From: an uncultured Pseudohongiella sp.
Lineage (GTDB): Bacteria > Pseudomonadota > Gammaproteobacteria > Pseudomonadales > Pseudohongiellaceae
NCBI GenBank assembly: GCA_951812715.1
Contig: OX638323.1
Span: forward strand, 2,646,577-2,710,576
DNA length: 64,000 nucleotides
Direction of reading: 5' to 3'
Numbering within the stretch: position 1 is the stretch's first letter; every line of letters begins with the position of its first letter. Below the pieces are notes generated by a model that was not told the origin of the DNA, searched no databases, and worked only from the letters and a program-made list of their open reading frames with translations. The translations under genes were made by a program, and so were the position numbers. Of the stretch, positions 44,613 to 53,704 are shown piece by piece.

Positions 44613-45974
44613 CTAGAAGCCACCCCCGGCCGCGACGCTCTGGACTGTATCGAGCACCCGTAACAGGTTGCCGCTCCAGAGCATGGCGATTTCTTCCTCG
44701 CTGTAGCCCCGCGTGACGAGTTCAAGGGTAACGTTGAAGGTCTCGGAAGCGTCGCTCCAGCCTTCGATGCCGCCACCGCCGTCGAAATCCGAGCTGATGC
44801 CGACATGTTCGATACCGATCAAGTTTACCATGTAGTCAATATGGTCAACCAAGTCCGCCACTGATGCCGGCGGCGCCTGGCTTCCCACTTCCGGACCGAA
44901 TCGCGCCCTTACCTGCGTCTGCAGTTCGGTCACCGCGGCCTCATATTCGATTCGCTCGTCAGCGCCCAATGCCTCAAACTGTTCGCTGGTCAATAGTTCA
45001 AGATCCATTTCCGCGGCGACTTCATCCGTCAGCCGTTGCCGGCCTTCGGCGACATACACGCGGCGAGCTTCATTGATGTAAACATCCAGCGCTACTGCCT
45101 GCACCACACCGCCGTTATCCCGCACTCGCAGCAGCAATTCGTCGCTCAGATTACGACTGTGATCGGTCAGCGCCCGCGCCGACGAATGCGAAGCGACAAC
45201 CGGCGCCGTAGTGATATCAAGCATCTGCGAAATGGCTTCCGCGGACGGGTGGGAAATATCCACCATGATGCCGAGCCGATTCATTTCCGCAACCGCGGCC
45301 CGGCCAAGTTCACTGAGGCCGCCGTGCAGATAGTCGTTGTTGGCCTCGCCGGTGTGGGAATCGGCGAACTGGCTATGTCCGTTATGCGCCAGCGACATGT
45401 AGCGTCCGCCCCGAGTATGGAATTCCCCGATTCGGGACAAGTCCAGGCCGACTGGATAGGCGTTCTCGATACCGATCATGGCGACCTTGCGCCCGCTGGC
45501 GGCGATCTCGCGAACATCATCGGAAGTCAGTGCGAGTCCGATGCGGTCCGGCGCGATCTCTTCCGTCAGGCGGTGGATCGCGTCGAACTTGTCGATGGCA
45601 TTGGCATAGGCTGCCGCATAGCCTTCTTCATCGAGCGGGCCCTGGCCGGTATAGACGATGAACCAGACAACATCGAGCCCGCCGGTTTCAATCTTGGGCA
45701 AGGTTACCTGAGTGTCCAGATCGCTGGTGTAGTTGTTTTCCGGCGTGAAATTGGAAGTATCGATATCGACGTGGGTATCAAGCGCGATGACGCGATTGTG
45801 GATGTCTCGGGCGCGTTCAATCAATTGCTGATCGTTCGCCGCAACCGGCTCGGTCTCGGGCGCGCCGGTTTGCGCCGGCGCGCCGCTGTCGCCACAGCCG
45901 GCAAGAGCCAGCAGAAAGGCGGCGAGCAACAAAAATCCGATCTGATGCGACGGTTTCATGGGCGATTTGGTCAT
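44613..45974 (-). CDS. Membrane dipeptidase lipoprotein (peptidase M19)
   Basis: 453 residues. The lipobox is LALAGC, giving a periplasmic, membrane-anchored enzyme (an in-frame ATG five codons later is an alternative start). The renal-dipeptidase metal site is visible: ALDTHVDID (His-x-Asp) and, later, DISHPSAEA and ASHSSARAL with the metal-binding His residues. SSDFDGGGGIEGW near the end is the family signature. It hydrolyses dipeptides, including D-amino-acid-containing or beta-lactam-like ones. It sits between the methyltransferase and the aminotransferase on the same strand (gaps of 186 and 83 bases), and how it relates to them is not clear. Confidence 0.92.
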   Translation of the reverse strand: MTKSPMKPSHQIGFLLLAAFLLALAGCGDSGAPAQTGAPETEPVAANDQQLIERARDIHNRVIALDTHVDIDTSNFTPENNYTSDLDTQVTLPKIETGGLDVVWFIVYTGQGPLDEEGYAAAYANAIDKFDAIHRLTEEIAPDRIGLALTSDDVREIAASGRKVAMIGIENAYPVGLDLSRIGEFHTRGGRYMSLAHNGHSQFADSHTGEANNDYLHGGLSELGRAAVAEMNRLGIMVDISHPSAEAISQMLDITTAPVVASHSSARALTDHSRNLSDELLLRVRDNGGVVQAVALDVYINEARRVYVAEGRQRLTDEVAAEMDLELLTSEQFEALGADERIEYEAAVTELQTQVRARFGPEVGSQAPPASVADLVDHIDYMVNLIGIEHVGISSDFDGGGGIEGWSDASETFNVTLELVTRGYSEEEIAMLWSGNLLRVLDTVQSVAAGGGF

Positions 45975-46160
45975 GGCGGCAATTCCTGGCTGTGAATCTC
46001 AAGAAAACTATCACTCGCGAGAAACACTGGCAATCGCGGCCTGTATCCCGATTCCCGCCAAGGGAAAAATATCTCTGCCGATTGCGGATTTATTTTTCCG
46101 TTTTGGGGCGTAGCGCTCGGAACCGATGCGCGCATCTGGCGCCGGAACGCCAGGCCGCGT

Positions 46161-47192
46161 TTATCCTGGTTTACGGGCGAGGAAACAGTACAGCGGAGTA
46201 AATATCTCCAACTTGCCACCCGCGACATAAGCTTCCGCGGTTCGATTCATCATTCGGACAACGTCGGTCGAGCCCCTCGGAACGAATCTGCATGTCTCGG
46301 CCAGCCGCAAGCCGCCGATTATCGCCTTGAGGCCCCACGGTGTCCTGCGAATTGCGCTCCACAACGAACCGTGGAGACCTTCCATGGGTCGATACCAAGG
46401 TGTGCCGGGGCCATCCATGGCGCCCTTGTCCGCAGCCTCGATGATCTGGAATCCAACGGCCTCAAGCGCGCGATTCACTTCCGCGAAGGTGGCGATGCCG
46501 TCTAGCGCGATTCCCAGCATGAGTTCTTCCTTGACGGCCCGGTCCCGGCTGCTTTCGGAATCGAACTTGTCCGTCATGCACATCTCCTGGCCCCAGAACA
46601 GGGCACCGGGTTTCAGCACGCGATAAATCTCCGCGAACGCGCCCTGCTTGTCCGGGGCGTGGCAGGTGGACTCGATCGCATAACCCGCATCTACCGAGTC
46701 GGCTTCAATGGCGCCCATATCCATGAAATTGCAGTGCAAGTACTCCGCCAGATGATCAAGTCCCTCATCAATGTTCATTTGCCGAGCCTTGTTGAGCTGT
46801 TGCTCATTGTTATTGACGCAGAGAACCCTGGCGCCGGACTCGCGGGCAACTCGCCGCATCGGACCGCCCATGCCACAGCCAACGTCGATTACCCACATGT
46901 TTTCGCGCAATTTCAGCTTCTCGATCATCATGCGCTGATGGCGGACGATGGACGCCTCCAATTTCTCGTTGGGTTTCAACGGCGCGAAGTGCAAGGACAC
47001 GTTCCACCCGAACTGCATGAATTCGGTACACAGGTCGTAATAGTCGTTGACCGTCTCCGAGTGGTCATAGACGCCGTCATCGGCATCCGCCCGTTTGCGT
47101 CTCTCCCTCCAGCCGCCAAAGCGCGCCAAGCGGCTTGGGACGTTCCAGTCCCGATACACATTCCACAATGGCGCGGTTAGTTTCTTCAACAT
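46161..47192 (-). CDS. Sterol C-24 methyltransferase homologue (SMT/Erg6 family)
   Basis: 343 residues from the ATG at 47192, preceded by AAGGAA. The SMT signature regions are all present in order: FMQFGWNVSLHF (residues 58-69, the Y-E-Y-G-W-G-x-S-F-H-F region I), IDVGCGMGGP (102-111, SAM binding), YAIESTCHAPDK (171-182, the YAIEATCHAP sterol region), TPWYRPM (264-270), and the C-terminal Sterol_MT_C segment with VPRGSTD and GGKLEIFTPLYCFLARKP (304-342). These enzymes transfer a methyl group from S-adenosylmethionine to the sterol side-chain double bond. Plain methyltransferases of other families lack the TCHAP and C-terminal blocks. No transmembrane span. It leads a minus-strand run ending with the Rieske oxygenase. 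Confidence 0.92.
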   Translation of the reverse strand: MLKKLTAPLWNVYRDWNVPSRLARFGGWRERRKRADADDGVYDHSETVNDYYDLCTEFMQFGWNVSLHFAPLKPNEKLEASIVRHQRMMIEKLKLRENMWVIDVGCGMGGPMRRVARESGARVLCVNNNEQQLNKARQMNIDEGLDHLAEYLHCNFMDMGAIEADSVDAGYAIESTCHAPDKQGAFAEIYRVLKPGALFWGQEMCMTDKFDSESSRDRAVKEELMLGIALDGIATFAEVNRALEAVGFQIIEAADKGAMDGPGTPWYRPMEGLHGSLWSAIRRTPWGLKAIIGGLRLAETCRFVPRGSTDVVRMMNRTAEAYVAGGKLEIFTPLYCFLARKPG

Positions 47193-47394
47193 GTCATATT
47201 CCTTGGTTATGGCTGCAATAATTCCATGTTCCAGGCAGATTTCGCTTGCGGGGATACACCCGAAACTCACGAAGCCGCGCTGGGAGACACACAAACGGGA
47301 TTGTCTCAGCCTCACGGATTCGATCCACCGACAACAATATAGGAGATTTGTGAACTTAAGTCTGCCCTGGGGACCACGATTGCAGAGAACAAAT

Positions 47395-47430
47395 AAAGTG
47401 TCCGGTTATAGAACACACAAAGTGTCCGGT
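47395..47430 (+). repeat. 12-bp direct repeat upstream of GGT
   Basis: AAAGTGTCCGGT occurs at 47395-47406 and again at 47419-47430, a 24-base period (a little over two helical turns). It may be a paired binding site for a regulator, or a remnant of a mobile-element end. Confidence 0.6.
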
Positions 47431-47548
47431 CGTACAGTGGTCGTTTTTCGAGGCGACCGGGATGCTATATGGACGTGGCGCAAAAACCAAGCTGGGACAC
47501 TCACTTCGTCTATCCGATACTAGTGGTCGAGAACGCCGAGAGTTCACG

Positions 47549-47554
47549 TATAAT
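47549..47554 (+). promoter_or_regulatory. Candidate -10 box of the GGT gene
   Basis: A perfect TATAAT lies 26 bases before the ATG at 47580. The -35 region (GTCGAG at 17-base spacing) is weak, so activation or a different start is possible. Confidence 0.4.
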
Positions 47555-47579
47555 CCACTATTTCCTAGCGGGTTTTTCC

Positions 47580-49286
47580 ATGATGCAACATCGAATTTTC
47601 CGGTTTCTGGTTTCCTTCATGCTGTTGGCGTTCGCCGTCCAGGCGCTTGCCGATGGCGGCCGTACTCCGAGCTATGCCAAGAACGGTATGGTCAGCAGCG
47701 CATCACGTCTGGCTTCCGAGGTAGGCGTCGAGACCTTGAAGAACGGAGGCAACGCCGTTGACGCCGCGGTCGCCACGGCGTTCGCGCTGGCGGTCACCTG
47801 GCCCAGCGCGGGCAATATCGGCGGCGGCGGCTTCCTTGTCTATCACGGCAGTGACGGCCACGCCACGACTTTCGATTTCCGCGAAAAGGCGCCTCTGGCC
47901 GCCACCGAAGAGATGTATCTGGGCGTTGATGGCCGGGTTGTCGCCAATTCCAATCATTTCGGTCCGCTGGCCATCGGCGTGCCCGGCACCGTCGCCGGAC
48001 TGTGGCAGGCGCACCAGCGACTCGGCAGCCTGCCCTGGGCCGATCTGGTGGCGCCGGCGGTACGGCTGGCGCGTGAAGGCATTCCGATCACTTACGCGCT
48101 TCAGACCGGTTTCTCCCGCAGCCAGGGCCGTTTCCGGCAATATCCTTCCAGCGCCGCGGTATTCTTCAAGTCCGACGGCTCGCTATATGAACTGGGCGAT
48201 AGCTGGGTTCAGCCCGATCTCGCGAATACGCTGGAGCTGATTCAGCAACATGGCAAGGACGGATTTTATGCCGGCGAGAATGCCGAGCGCCTGACAGGAT
48301 TCATGGCCGATATCGGTGGCCTGATCACCGAAGAAGATCTGGCGCGCTATGAGGCCGTTGAGCGCGAACCCATCCGCGGCAGTTACCGCGGGCATGAAAT
48401 CATCAGTATGCCGCCGCCGAGTTCCGGCGGCGTGGTGCTGGTGGAAATGCTCAATATTCTGGAAGGATTCGATCTCGCCGCGATGGGACACAATTCGGCG
48501 GATTATCTGCATGTGCTGACCGAGACCATGCGCCGGGCCTACGCCGACCGGGCGCAGCATCTGGGCGACCCGGACTTCAACGAAGGCATGCCGCTGGATC
48601 GCCTGACTTCCCGGCAATACGCCGAAGAATTGCGGGAAACCATCGATCTCGAACGCGCCTCAAACAGCGATCCCGAACTTTTCGCCCAGGCCTACGAGAG
48701 CGAGGAAACGACGCACTTCTCGGTGGCGGACAAGGACGGCAACATGGTCAGCCTGACCTATACGCTGGAATTTGGCTATGGCTCCGCAATCGTGGTTGCC
48801 GGCGGCGGCTACCTGTTGAATAACGAGATGGGCGATTTCAACGCCGTTCCCGGCGTCACCAGCGCCAATGGACTGATCGGCACGCCACCGAATCTGATTC
48901 GACCGGAAAAAAGACCGCTGTCGAGCATGACGCCAACCATAGTGGCGCGGGACGGTCAGCCGCTGTTCGCGGTCGGCAGTCCCGGCGGCAAGACCATTAT
49001 CAATACCACCTTGCAGTTGATCCTGAACATTGTTGACCACGGCTACAACATCGCCGAATCCGTCGAAGCGCCTCGCATTCACCACCAATGGCTGCCCGAT
49101 GTGACCAGGATGGAACCGAATGGCCTGTCTCCAGACACGGTTCGATTGTATGAAGCCAAGGGTCACCGGCTCATGTCCCGGGGTACGCAAGGCGCGGCCA
49201 TGGGGGTTTACCATGATCGGGAAGCCGGCCTTTTTCTCGGCGCTTCCGATTCACGCCGTGGAGACGGCGCCGCGGTCGGTTATTGA
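47580..49286 (+). CDS. ggt: Gamma-glutamyltransferase (GGT)
   Basis: 568 residues from the ATG at 47580; a second ATG follows directly. The signal peptide ends at ALAD (about residue 25). The proenzyme is cut before the nucleophile Thr of ETTHFSVADKDGN (Thr377), giving large and small subunits. Substrate-binding blocks GNAVDAAVATAFAL, GNIGGGGFLVYH, PLSSMTPTIV and GSPGGKTIIN are canonical. It works in the periplasm on glutathione and other gamma-glutamyl compounds. It lies 27 bases upstream of the FAD/Fe-S oxidoreductase on the same strand, which is probably co-transcribed. Confidence 0.95.
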   Translation: MMQHRIFRFLVSFMLLAFAVQALADGGRTPSYAKNGMVSSASRLASEVGVETLKNGGNAVDAAVATAFALAVTWPSAGNIGGGGFLVYHGSDGHATTFDFREKAPLAATEEMYLGVDGRVVANSNHFGPLAIGVPGTVAGLWQAHQRLGSLPWADLVAPAVRLAREGIPITYALQTGFSRSQGRFRQYPSSAAVFFKSDGSLYELGDSWVQPDLANTLELIQQHGKDGFYAGENAERLTGFMADIGGLITEEDLARYEAVEREPIRGSYRGHEIISMPPPSSGGVVLVEMLNILEGFDLAAMGHNSADYLHVLTETMRRAYADRAQHLGDPDFNEGMPLDRLTSRQYAEELRETIDLERASNSDPELFAQAYESEETTHFSVADKDGNMVSLTYTLEFGYGSAIVVAGGGYLLNNEMGDFNAVPGVTSANGLIGTPPNLIRPEKRPLSSMTPTIVARDGQPLFAVGSPGGKTIINTTLQLILNIVDHGYNIAESVEAPRIHHQWLPDVTRMEPNGLSPDTVRLYEAKGHRLMSRGTQGAAMGVYHDREAGLFLGASDSRRGDGAAVGY

Positions 49287-49313
49287 TCCGGCTGCGCCAG
49301 CGCGGTCGCGGCG

Positions 49314-52196
49314 ATGACTTCCGACAGATTGCAGCGCCGACTGGAAAAGGAAATCAGGGGGCAGGTCTGGTTCGATGCCTTCAATCGCGGACGTTATAGC
49401 ACCGATGCATCGATTTACCAGATCATGCCAGTCGGCGTGGTCGTGCCCGCCGACGAGGAAGACGCCGCGGCCGCGCTCGCGATTGCCGAAAATGAAGGCG
49501 TACCGATTCTGCCACGTGGCGCCGGCACTTCCCAGAACGGTCAGGCCATCGGCGAAGCGCTGATTCTCGACAGCACCCGGCATCTGAACAAGGTCACGGA
49601 CTTCGACCCGGAGGCGCGCAGAGTTTGTGTGCAGCCGGGCATCGTGCTCGATCAGCTCAATCGGTTGCTCAAGCCCCACGGCCTGTTCTATCCGGTGGAC
49701 GTGTCTACCGCCAATCGCGCAACCATCGGCGGCATGACCGGCAATAACAGTTGCGGCGCGCGTTCAATTCGCTACGGCAATATGGTGCACAACGTGCGCT
49801 CTATCGAAGCCGTGCTCGCCGGCGGCGTCAAGGCTCATTTCCGTGCTTATTCGCGCCATGGGGATTCGGGAAACGGCGACATGCCGCCGGAACTGGTAGA
49901 GAAGTTGCTCGACCTCGGCGACAGCGAAGCTGAAGAAATCCACCGACGCTTTCCCACACTGCTGCGCCGAGTCGGCGGCTACAACATCGACGAGTTGACG
50001 CTGGACCGGCCCAATCTGGCGCGGCTGCTCGTAGGTTCCGAGGGTACCCTGGGGTTCTTCCGGCGCATACATCTCGACCTGCAACCGATTCCACGGCACA
50101 AGGTGCTCGGTATCTGCCATTTTTCGCGCTTTTACGACGCCATGGACAGCGTCCGCCATATCGTCGAACTCAAACCCGCCGCGGTCGAGTTGATGGATCG
50201 CACCATGATCGAACTCGCCCGGGAAATCCCATTGTTCGCGCCGACCGTGGAACGATTCGTCAAAGGCGAACCGGAAGCACTGTTGCTCGTCGAGTTTGCC
50301 GGAGAAGACCACGCCGGGCAGCTCGTCTCCCTGCGCCGGCTTGGGGAATTATTGCAGACTCTGGATTCACCGGAATCCACGGCGCGGCCTTTCGTGGTCG
50401 AGGCGGTCGATCCGGATTTTCAGAAATCGATCTGGGAAGTCAGAGCTTCGGGCCTGAACATCATGATGTCGATGAAGGGTGACGCCAAGCCGGTTTCCTT
50501 TATCGAGGACTGCGCCGTAGCGCTGGAAGACCTGGCGGACTACACCGCCCGCCTGAGCGAAGTATTCGCGCGCCATGGCACGACGGGCACCTTTTACGCC
50601 CATGCTTCCGTAGGCTGCCTGCACGTGCGCCCCGTACTCAACATGAAACAGGCCGGAGGCGCAAAGGCGATGCGATCCATCGCCGAAGAGGCGCTGGAAA
50701 TGGTGCGTGAGTACAAGGGATCCCATTCCGGCGAACACGGAGACGGCATTTCGCGCTCGGAATTTCATGAGCCCATGTTCGGCCGTCGCATGGTCGGGAA
50801 TTTCGAGCAGGTGAAGAGCTGGTTCGATCCGGACAACGTCTTCAATCCCGGCAAGATCGTCAATCCGCATCGCTTCGACGATCGAACTATCATGCGTTAT
50901 CCGCCCGGTTACCAATGCAAGCCGATCGAAACCGCACTCGACTGGTCCGCCTGGCAAGGTTACGACCGCGCTCTCGAGATGTGCAACAACAATGGCGCTT
51001 GCCGCAAGGCGAAGGGCGGCGTCATGTGTCCTTCCTTCCGCGTCACGGGCGAGGAAATCCATCTGACCCGCGGCCGCGCCAACAGTTTGCGGCTGGCCTT
51101 GAGTGGGGCAACGGGCCCGGAGGCGCTGCAATCGAAGGAATTGTACGAAAGCATGGCTTTGTGCGTGGGTTGCAAGGCTTGTCGGCGCGAATGCCCTACC
51201 GGAGTGGACATGGCGCGGATGAAAACCGAGTTCCTGCATCACTATCGCGGTGCGAGCGGAATCAGTCTGCGCGACAGGCTGTTTGCCTGGCTGCCACGCT
51301 ATGCCCATCGGCTCGGACTGCTCGGTCTACTGTTGAATCTGCGCGACTGGATTCCGGGGATGGCGCTGCTTTCGCAATGGTTGCTCGGGTTAAGCGCGAA
51401 ACGCACTCTGCCGCGCTGGCGTAGCGACCGGTTTCGTCCGGCGACTGCCACGGGCGAGGGCAGGGAAGTGGTGCTGCTGGTCGACACGTTCAATAGCTGT
51501 TTCGAACGCGAAAATGCCGATGCGGCCTGCAAGGTTTTGCAGGCCGCGGGTTACCGCGTGGTAACGGCGGCAGCCGAGGATTCCCGTCCGCTATGTTGCG
51601 GCCGCACATTCCTCAGCAGCGGCCTGATGAACGAGGCGAAAGCCGAGGCCCGGCGCATGCTGGAGACTTTACTACCGTTCGTTGAGCGTGGCGTGCCAAT
51701 CATTGGTCTCGAGCCTTCCTGTCTGCTCAGCCTGCGCGACGAGTATCTCGTCATGGGATTGGGCCCGGAGGCGGAAACACTGGCCGCGGGCAGCTTCCTG
51801 CTGGAGGAATTCCTGGCTGCGGAACACGAATCCGGCAAACTCGAATTGAAGTTGAAGCCACTAAAGCAAAAACGGGCGCTGGTGCATGGCCATTGCCACC
51901 AGAAATCCTTCGCCGTCATGCCGGCGCTCAACCAGACGCTGGCGCTGGTGCCGGAACTAGAAGTGGAAGTGATTGAATCGTCCTGCTGTGGCATGGCCGG
52001 CTCATTCGGCTACGAGGCCGAGCACTACGACTATTCCATGGACATGGCGGAATTGAGTTTGCTGCCGGCGGTGCGGGCCTCGAACGAAGCCACCCTGATT
52101 GTCGCCAACGGCGTCAGTTGCCGCGGCCAGATCAGTCACGGCGCCTCCCGCGAAGCCTTGCACGTCGCCAGAGTGCTGGAAATGGCGTTGGGATAA
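49314..52196 (+). CDS. FAD/Fe-S 2-hydroxyacid dehydrogenase, YdiJ-like
   Basis: 960 residues in two parts. The N-terminal FAD-binding oxidase domain (about 1-530; GAGTSQNGQAIG, GGMTGNNSCGARS) is of the GlcD/Dld type. It is followed by a Fe-S half with EMCNNNGACRKAKGGVMCPS (two Cys-rich parts) and CVGCKACRRECPTGVD. The C-terminal heterodisulfide-reductase-like part has two cysteine-rich CCG blocks (PLCCGRTF, SSCCGMAGSFG). Such fusions oxidise D-2-hydroxyacids such as D-lactate, D-2-hydroxyglutarate or glycolate and pass electrons to the quinone pool; E. coli YdiJ acts on D-2-hydroxyglutarate. The substrate here is open. It ends 18 bases from the convergent aldehyde dehydrogenase gene. Confidence 0.9.
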   Translation: MTSDRLQRRLEKEIRGQVWFDAFNRGRYSTDASIYQIMPVGVVVPADEEDAAAALAIAENEGVPILPRGAGTSQNGQAIGEALILDSTRHLNKVTDFDPEARRVCVQPGIVLDQLNRLLKPHGLFYPVDVSTANRATIGGMTGNNSCGARSIRYGNMVHNVRSIEAVLAGGVKAHFRAYSRHGDSGNGDMPPELVEKLLDLGDSEAEEIHRRFPTLLRRVGGYNIDELTLDRPNLARLLVGSEGTLGFFRRIHLDLQPIPRHKVLGICHFSRFYDAMDSVRHIVELKPAAVELMDRTMIELAREIPLFAPTVERFVKGEPEALLLVEFAGEDHAGQLVSLRRLGELLQTLDSPESTARPFVVEAVDPDFQKSIWEVRASGLNIMMSMKGDAKPVSFIEDCAVALEDLADYTARLSEVFARHGTTGTFYAHASVGCLHVRPVLNMKQAGGAKAMRSIAEEALEMVREYKGSHSGEHGDGISRSEFHEPMFGRRMVGNFEQVKSWFDPDNVFNPGKIVNPHRFDDRTIMRYPPGYQCKPIETALDWSAWQGYDRALEMCNNNGACRKAKGGVMCPSFRVTGEEIHLTRGRANSLRLALSGATGPEALQSKELYESMALCVGCKACRRECPTGVDMARMKTEFLHHYRGASGISLRDRLFAWLPRYAHRLGLLGLLLNLRDWIPGMALLSQWLLGLSAKRTLPRWRSDRFRPATATGEGREVVLLVDTFNSCFERENADAACKVLQAAGYRVVTAAAEDSRPLCCGRTFLSSGLMNEAKAEARRMLETLLPFVERGVPIIGLEPSCLLSLRDEYLVMGLGPEAETLAAGSFLLEEFLAAEHESGKLELKLKPLKQKRALVHGHCHQKSFAVMPALNQTLALVPELEVEVIESSCCGMAGSFGYEAEHYDYSMDMAELSLLPAVRASNEATLIVANGVSCRGQISHGASREALHVARVLEMALG

Positions 52197-52214
52197 CGCG
52201 CCTGCGCGAAGAGC

Positions 52215-53666
52215 TTACAAGCCACCCATGCACAGGTACTTGATCTCCAGGTAGTCGTCCATGCCGTACTTGGAGCCTTCGCGGCCGGAGCCGGATTCCT
52301 TCATGCCGCCGAAGGGCGACATCGGGTTGGTGACGATACCTTCGTTGATGCCGACGATGCCGTAATCGAGGGCTTCCGCCACGCGCCAGATTCTGCCGAC
52401 GTCGCGGGCATAGAAATAAGCCGCCAGCCCGGCATTGGTATCGTTGGCGAGGGCGATGGCTTCTTCCTCGGTTTCGAATTCGAACAATGGCGCGACCGGG
52501 CCGAAGATTTCTTCCTGGAAAACCCGCATTTCGGGCACGACCCGCGTAAGCACGGTGGGCTCGACAAAACACTCACCTGTCGCGGCGCGCTTGCCGCCGG
52601 TTACGACTTCAGCGCCAAGCGACCTGGCTTCTTCTATCATTTCAAGCACGGAATCCGCCGCCTTGCGATCGATCAACGGTCCGATGACGGTGCTCTCTTC
52701 GAGTCCGTTGCCGATATGCTGGGCTGCCGAAGCCGTGGCGAACCGGTCGGCGAATTCTTCGTACACGCCGGATTGCACCAGGATGCGGTTGGCGCAGACG
52801 CAGGTTTGTCCCGCATTGCGGTATTTGCAGGCCAGGGCGCCTTGCACCGCGGCGTCCAGATCGGCGTCGTCGAATACGATGAAAGGCGCATTGCCGCCGA
52901 GTTCCATGGACGTGCGCTTGACCGTTGCGGCGCATTGTTCGATTAGCCGCTTTCCGACAGCCGTAGACCCGGTGAAGGTTAACTTGCGCACCTTGGGATT
53001 GGAGGTAAGTTCGGCGCCGATAGCGTGGGTGTCCCCACATAATACATTGATTACGCCGGCGGGAATTTCGGCGCGCGCTGCGAGTTCCGCCAGGGCGAGA
53101 GCCGAAAGGGGCGTCGCATTGGCAGGCTTGCAGACCACGGTGCAGCCGCTTGCCAGCGCCGGCCCGAGCTTGCGCGCGAGCATGGCGTTGGGGAAATTCC
53201 AGGGTGTGATGCAGGCAGCCACGCCAACCGGCTGTTTGATGGCGAGCAGGCGCTGGTCCTTGCGCGGACTCGGAATGGTATCGCCGTATACCCGGCGCGC
53301 TTCCTCGGCAAACCACCTTATGTATCCCGCGCCGATTTCGATTTCCTTGCGTGATTCGGCCAGGGGTTTGCCTTGTTCGACGGTGATGATCCGGGACAGA
53401 TCTTCGCGATGAGCCAGGATCAGTTCATGCAGCCGCTGCAAGGCGGCGGCGCGCTCGTCCGCCGTGCGCCGCCGCCAATCCGGAAACGCGCGATGAGCGG
53501 CGGCAACGGCGCGGCGGGTTTCGGATTGGCCGCAACGCGACACCGCGGCCACAGTCTCACCCGTTGCCGGATTCAGCACCGGCGTGGTCGAGCCGTCCTC
53601 GGCGTCGTGCCAGCTTCCATCGATATATGCCCTGGTTTTCAGCAAGCCTGTATCGCTTAACTGCAT
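52215..53666 (-). CDS. gabD: Succinate-semialdehyde-type NAD(P)+ aldehyde dehydrogenase
   Basis: 483 residues from the ATG at 53666, seven bases after GAGGAAA (the ORF can be extended by seven codons to a TTG). The dehydrogenase features are PWNFPNAMLARKLGPAL, ELGGNAPFIVF (catalytic Glu) and NAGQTCVCANRI (catalytic Cys), with GFTGSTAVGK-like LTFTGSTAVGK for NAD binding. The length and the NPMSPFGGMKESGSGREGSK end are those of GabD (succinate-semialdehyde dehydrogenase). It is the last gene of the minus-strand aminotransferase-GntP operon, 38 bases after GntP, so a role in 4-aminobutyrate or glutarate-semialdehyde use is plausible but unproven. Confidence 0.85.
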   Translation of the reverse strand: MQLSDTGLLKTRAYIDGSWHDAEDGSTTPVLNPATGETVAAVSRCGQSETRRAVAAAHRAFPDWRRRTADERAAALQRLHELILAHREDLSRIITVEQGKPLAESRKEIEIGAGYIRWFAEEARRVYGDTIPSPRKDQRLLAIKQPVGVAACITPWNFPNAMLARKLGPALASGCTVVCKPANATPLSALALAELAARAEIPAGVINVLCGDTHAIGAELTSNPKVRKLTFTGSTAVGKRLIEQCAATVKRTSMELGGNAPFIVFDDADLDAAVQGALACKYRNAGQTCVCANRILVQSGVYEEFADRFATASAAQHIGNGLEESTVIGPLIDRKAADSVLEMIEEARSLGAEVVTGGKRAATGECFVEPTVLTRVVPEMRVFQEEIFGPVAPLFEFETEEEAIALANDTNAGLAAYFYARDVGRIWRVAEALDYGIVGINEGIVTNPMSPFGGMKESGSGREGSKYGMDDYLEIKYLCMGGL

Positions 53667-53704
53667 GACATTTTCCTCATGAGACAATCAACGTTCCGGC
53701 GGGA

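Larger units (their letters stand above)
47193..47579. other. Divergent intergenic region, SMT and GGT
   Basis: 387 bases without a credible gene; ORFs that extend either flanking gene into it show no conserved residues. It holds a 12-bp direct repeat at 47395-47430 and a -10-like TATAAT at 47549-47554 before the GGT gene. Confidence 0.6.
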
